Assembly (NCBI GenBank): GCA_002376325.1
Contig: DFMR01000076.1
Span: 40,645-58,623, forward strand
Reading direction: 5' to 3'
Length of the DNA stretch: 17,979 bases
Source of the DNA: Proteobacteria bacterium UBA3588
GTDB lineage: Bacteria > Pseudomonadota > Gammaproteobacteria > Thiohalomonadales > Thiohalomonadaceae
The first letter of the stretch is position 1. Each line of letters begins with the position of its first letter. Below are positions 16,845 to 17,979 of the stretch, in pieces. Under the pieces are notes generated by a model. The model had not been told where the DNA came from, searched no databases, and was given only the letters and a program-made list of their open reading frames with translations. The position numbers and the translations under genes are program-made.

Positions 16845-17066
16845 ATGACTGTCGAACGTATCGTGCGTATCGTCGCGGGCCTTTTTGTACTGCTCAGCCT
16901 TGGCCTGGGCGTACAGGGGAGCCCGATTTACCACAATGCCAACTGGCTGTGGTTCACCGCATTTGTCGGCTTGAACCTATTCCAGAGCGGCATCACCCGC
17001 TTCTGTCCGCTGGACATCATTCTGAAGAAAGCCGGCGTGCCGGTCAGCGGCGGCGCCTGCGGCTAA
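16845..17066 (+). CDS. DUF2892 (YgaP-type) small membrane protein
   Basis: A 73-residue inner-membrane protein. I place the start at 16845, because AGGGG lies 8 bases upstream and the family begins with a short amphipathic stretch (MTVERIVRIVAG). Two hydrophobic segments cover about residues 8-24 and 33-50, followed by the conserved TRFCPLDIILKKAGV. In E. coli YgaP this same domain forms the membrane part attached to a rhodanese; here it is a separate gene just before one. The cysteine in FCPLD may take part in sulfur chemistry, but this is inference. Another in-frame ATG at 16773 lacks support. Confidence 0.88.
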   Translation: MTVERIVRIVAGLFVLLSLGLGVQGSPIYHNANWLWFTAFVGLNLFQSGITRFCPLDIILKKAGVPVSGGACG

Positions 17067-17077
17067 TCCTTCCCTGT

Positions 17078-17103
17078 GCGCCGGCGGGACAGCCCGCCGG
17101 CGC
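17078..17103 (+). terminator. Strong hairpin between DUF2892 and rhodanese genes (attenuator or processing stem)
   Basis: GCGCCGGCGGG (17078-17088) and CCCGCCGGCGC (17093-17103) form a perfect 11-bp stem with an ACAG loop. It is followed by only CTT, not a uridine run, so full intrinsic termination is doubtful. It may lower expression of the downstream genes or protect the upstream message. Confidence 0.45.
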
Positions 17104-17128
17104 CTTCACCACTAATCCAACGACTACC

Positions 17129-17572
17129 ATGCAGCAATACCTTCACTTTGCATTACACCACTGGGATCTGTTCGGGGCCCTGTTCGTCATCCTCGCCCTG
17201 CTGGCCAAACACTCGTTTGCGGCACGCATCGGCGGCTATCAGGAGTTGCCGCCGTTGGAAGCGGTGCAGCTGATGAATCACGAAGAAGCCCTGGTACTGG
17301 ACGTACGCGATGATAGTGAGTTCAAGCAGGGGCATATTCACGATGCGGTGCATATTCCCTTGAGCGCGCTGAATTCACGTGCAGAGGAACTGGAAAAGCA
17401 CAAGGCGAGTGCGGTTATAGTAGGATGCCGCAGCGGCGCACGTTCCGCCCGCGCCTGCGGCCTGTTACGCAAACAGGGGTTCGAGAAGGTCTATAACCTG
17501 CGCGGCGGCATGCTCGCCTGGGAGAATGCCAATCTTCCCATCAACAAGGGCGGCAAACGCAAGAAAAGATAG
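17129..17572 (+). CDS. Membrane-anchored rhodanese-like sulfurtransferase (YibN-like)
   Basis: A 147-residue protein. An N-terminal membrane helix (about residues 13-26) is followed by a single rhodanese domain (about 42-138). The active-site loop is CRSGARS with nucleophile C100; VLDVRDDSEFKQGHI and NLRGGMLAWENANLP are family motifs. It moves sulfane sulfur as a cysteine persulfide. The start at 17129 gives the same layout as E. coli YibN (helix plus rhodanese), and grxC follows in both genomes. Unlike E. coli YibN as I recall it, the active-site cysteine is present. No Shine-Dalgarno is visible, so translation may depend on the preceding genes. The C-terminus is strongly basic (GGKRKKR). 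Confidence 0.9.
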   Translation: MQQYLHFALHHWDLFGALFVILALLAKHSFAARIGGYQELPPLEAVQLMNHEEALVLDVRDDSEFKQGHIHDAVHIPLSALNSRAEELEKHKASAVIVGCRSGARSARACGLLRKQGFEKVYNLRGGMLAWENANLPINKGGKRKKR

Positions 17573-17580
17573 GTCACACC

Positions 17581-17838
17581 ATGCCGAAGGTTGAGATGTA
17601 CACCACCGGCAGCTGCCCCTACTGCATAAGGGCGCGGAGCTTGCTGGAGAAGAAGGGCGTCGCGGTCACCGAGTACCGGGTCGACCTATCGCCGGAACTG
17701 CGCGCGGAGATGGAAAGGCGCAGCGGAGGGACCAGCGTACCGCAGATATTCATCGGTGAGCGCCATATCGGCGGCTGTGATGACATATATGAACTCGATT
17801 TCGACGGCGAGTTGGATCTGCTGCTCGGGTTGAGCTAA
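17581..17838 (+). CDS. grxC: Glutaredoxin 3 (GrxC)
   Basis: An 85-residue dithiol glutaredoxin that reduces disulfides and glutathionylated proteins with glutathione. The active site is C12-P-Y-C15; TSVPQIFIGERHIGGCDD carries the cis-proline and the glutathione-binding GGCDD. Length matches E. coli GrxC (83). It starts 8 bases after the rhodanese stop, with AGG at the right distance. In E. coli secB follows; here a repeat follows instead within the window. Confidence 0.95.
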   Translation: MPKVEMYTTGSCPYCIRARSLLEKKGVAVTEYRVDLSPELRAEMERRSGGTSVPQIFIGERHIGGCDDIYELDFDGELDLLLGLS

Positions 17839-17872
17839 AAAAGGAGTTCGCTCAGGTAGAGGCGGCGGCGGA

Positions 17873-17979
17873 CCTAGGAGCCTGTCGGACTATGGTGCCC
17901 GTAGCGAGCAAGGTGGGAGAGCGAGGCCAAATTTTCACGATTTCGAGGCGCATAGTCATTCTACGCAACGAGAAATCGG
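17873..17979. repeat. One end of a probable dispersed palindromic repeat (MITE-like), cut by the window edge
   Basis: After grxC, coding stops and an unusual stretch begins with CCTAGGAGCCTGTCGGACTA. It contains a hairpin with arms CGATTTC (17938-17944) and GAAATCG (17972-17978), centred at 17958, with an inner GCGCATAG/CTACGC pairing. No open frame fits. The sequence looks like the left half of a long imperfect palindrome found in many copies in some gammaproteobacteria; that memory cannot be checked here. If so, the right half with the complement of the outer end should follow just outside the window. Confidence 0.45.

Overview
The window is GC-rich, densely coded bacterial DNA. Its gene set points to a gammaproteobacterium: a DesB-type desaturase, a gpmI–envC–yibQ block facing a rhodanese–grxC block as in Escherichia coli, and a YajL-like DJ-1 protein. 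The sulfur-handling genes and a small cytochrome c make a sulfur-oxidising or Chromatiales-like lineage plausible, but that assignment is inference. No tRNA, rRNA, CRISPR array, prophage or complete insertion sequence is visible.

Left part (1-4000, minus strand): the 5' part of a membrane anion/cation permease runs off the left edge. Next come a Rho-independent terminator, a DesB-type fatty acid desaturase and a lone HyuA-type hydantoinase/oxoprolinase subunit without its usual HyuB partner.

Middle (4225-10137, plus strand): a tightly packed run encodes a GldA/GldF/GldG-like ABC system with a DUF4340 protein, then mutM (GTG start), then a HIT-superfamily protein resembling GDP-hexose phosphorylases (VTC2/GDPGP1). 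The last two are an unusual pairing with the transporter.

Right-middle (10269-16122, minus strand): read in transcription order, gpmI, envC, ctpA, a YibQ-type divergent polysaccharide deacetylase, a YajL-like DJ-1 protein and a small cytochrome c. This is mostly a cell-envelope and division operon headed by a glycolytic gene. A good sigma70-like promoter lies upstream of gpmI.

Right end (16400-17838, plus strand): an ArsR-family regulator has two cysteines spaced as in the persulfide sensors SqrR/BigR/YgaV. It is followed by a DUF2892 membrane protein, a membrane-anchored rhodanese and glutaredoxin GrxC. This looks like a ygaV–ygaP reactive-sulfur module, split into separate genes and merged into the ancestral yibN–grxC(–secB) locus. 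A GTTAGAC-AGA-GTCTAAC palindrome and a partial copy flank the regulator and may be its operators. The last ~105 bases look like one end of a dispersed palindromic repeat lying where secB would be expected. The ArsR–DUF2892–rhodanese–GrxC module is the most interesting lead in the window, followed by the HIT-type phosphorylase next to mutM.
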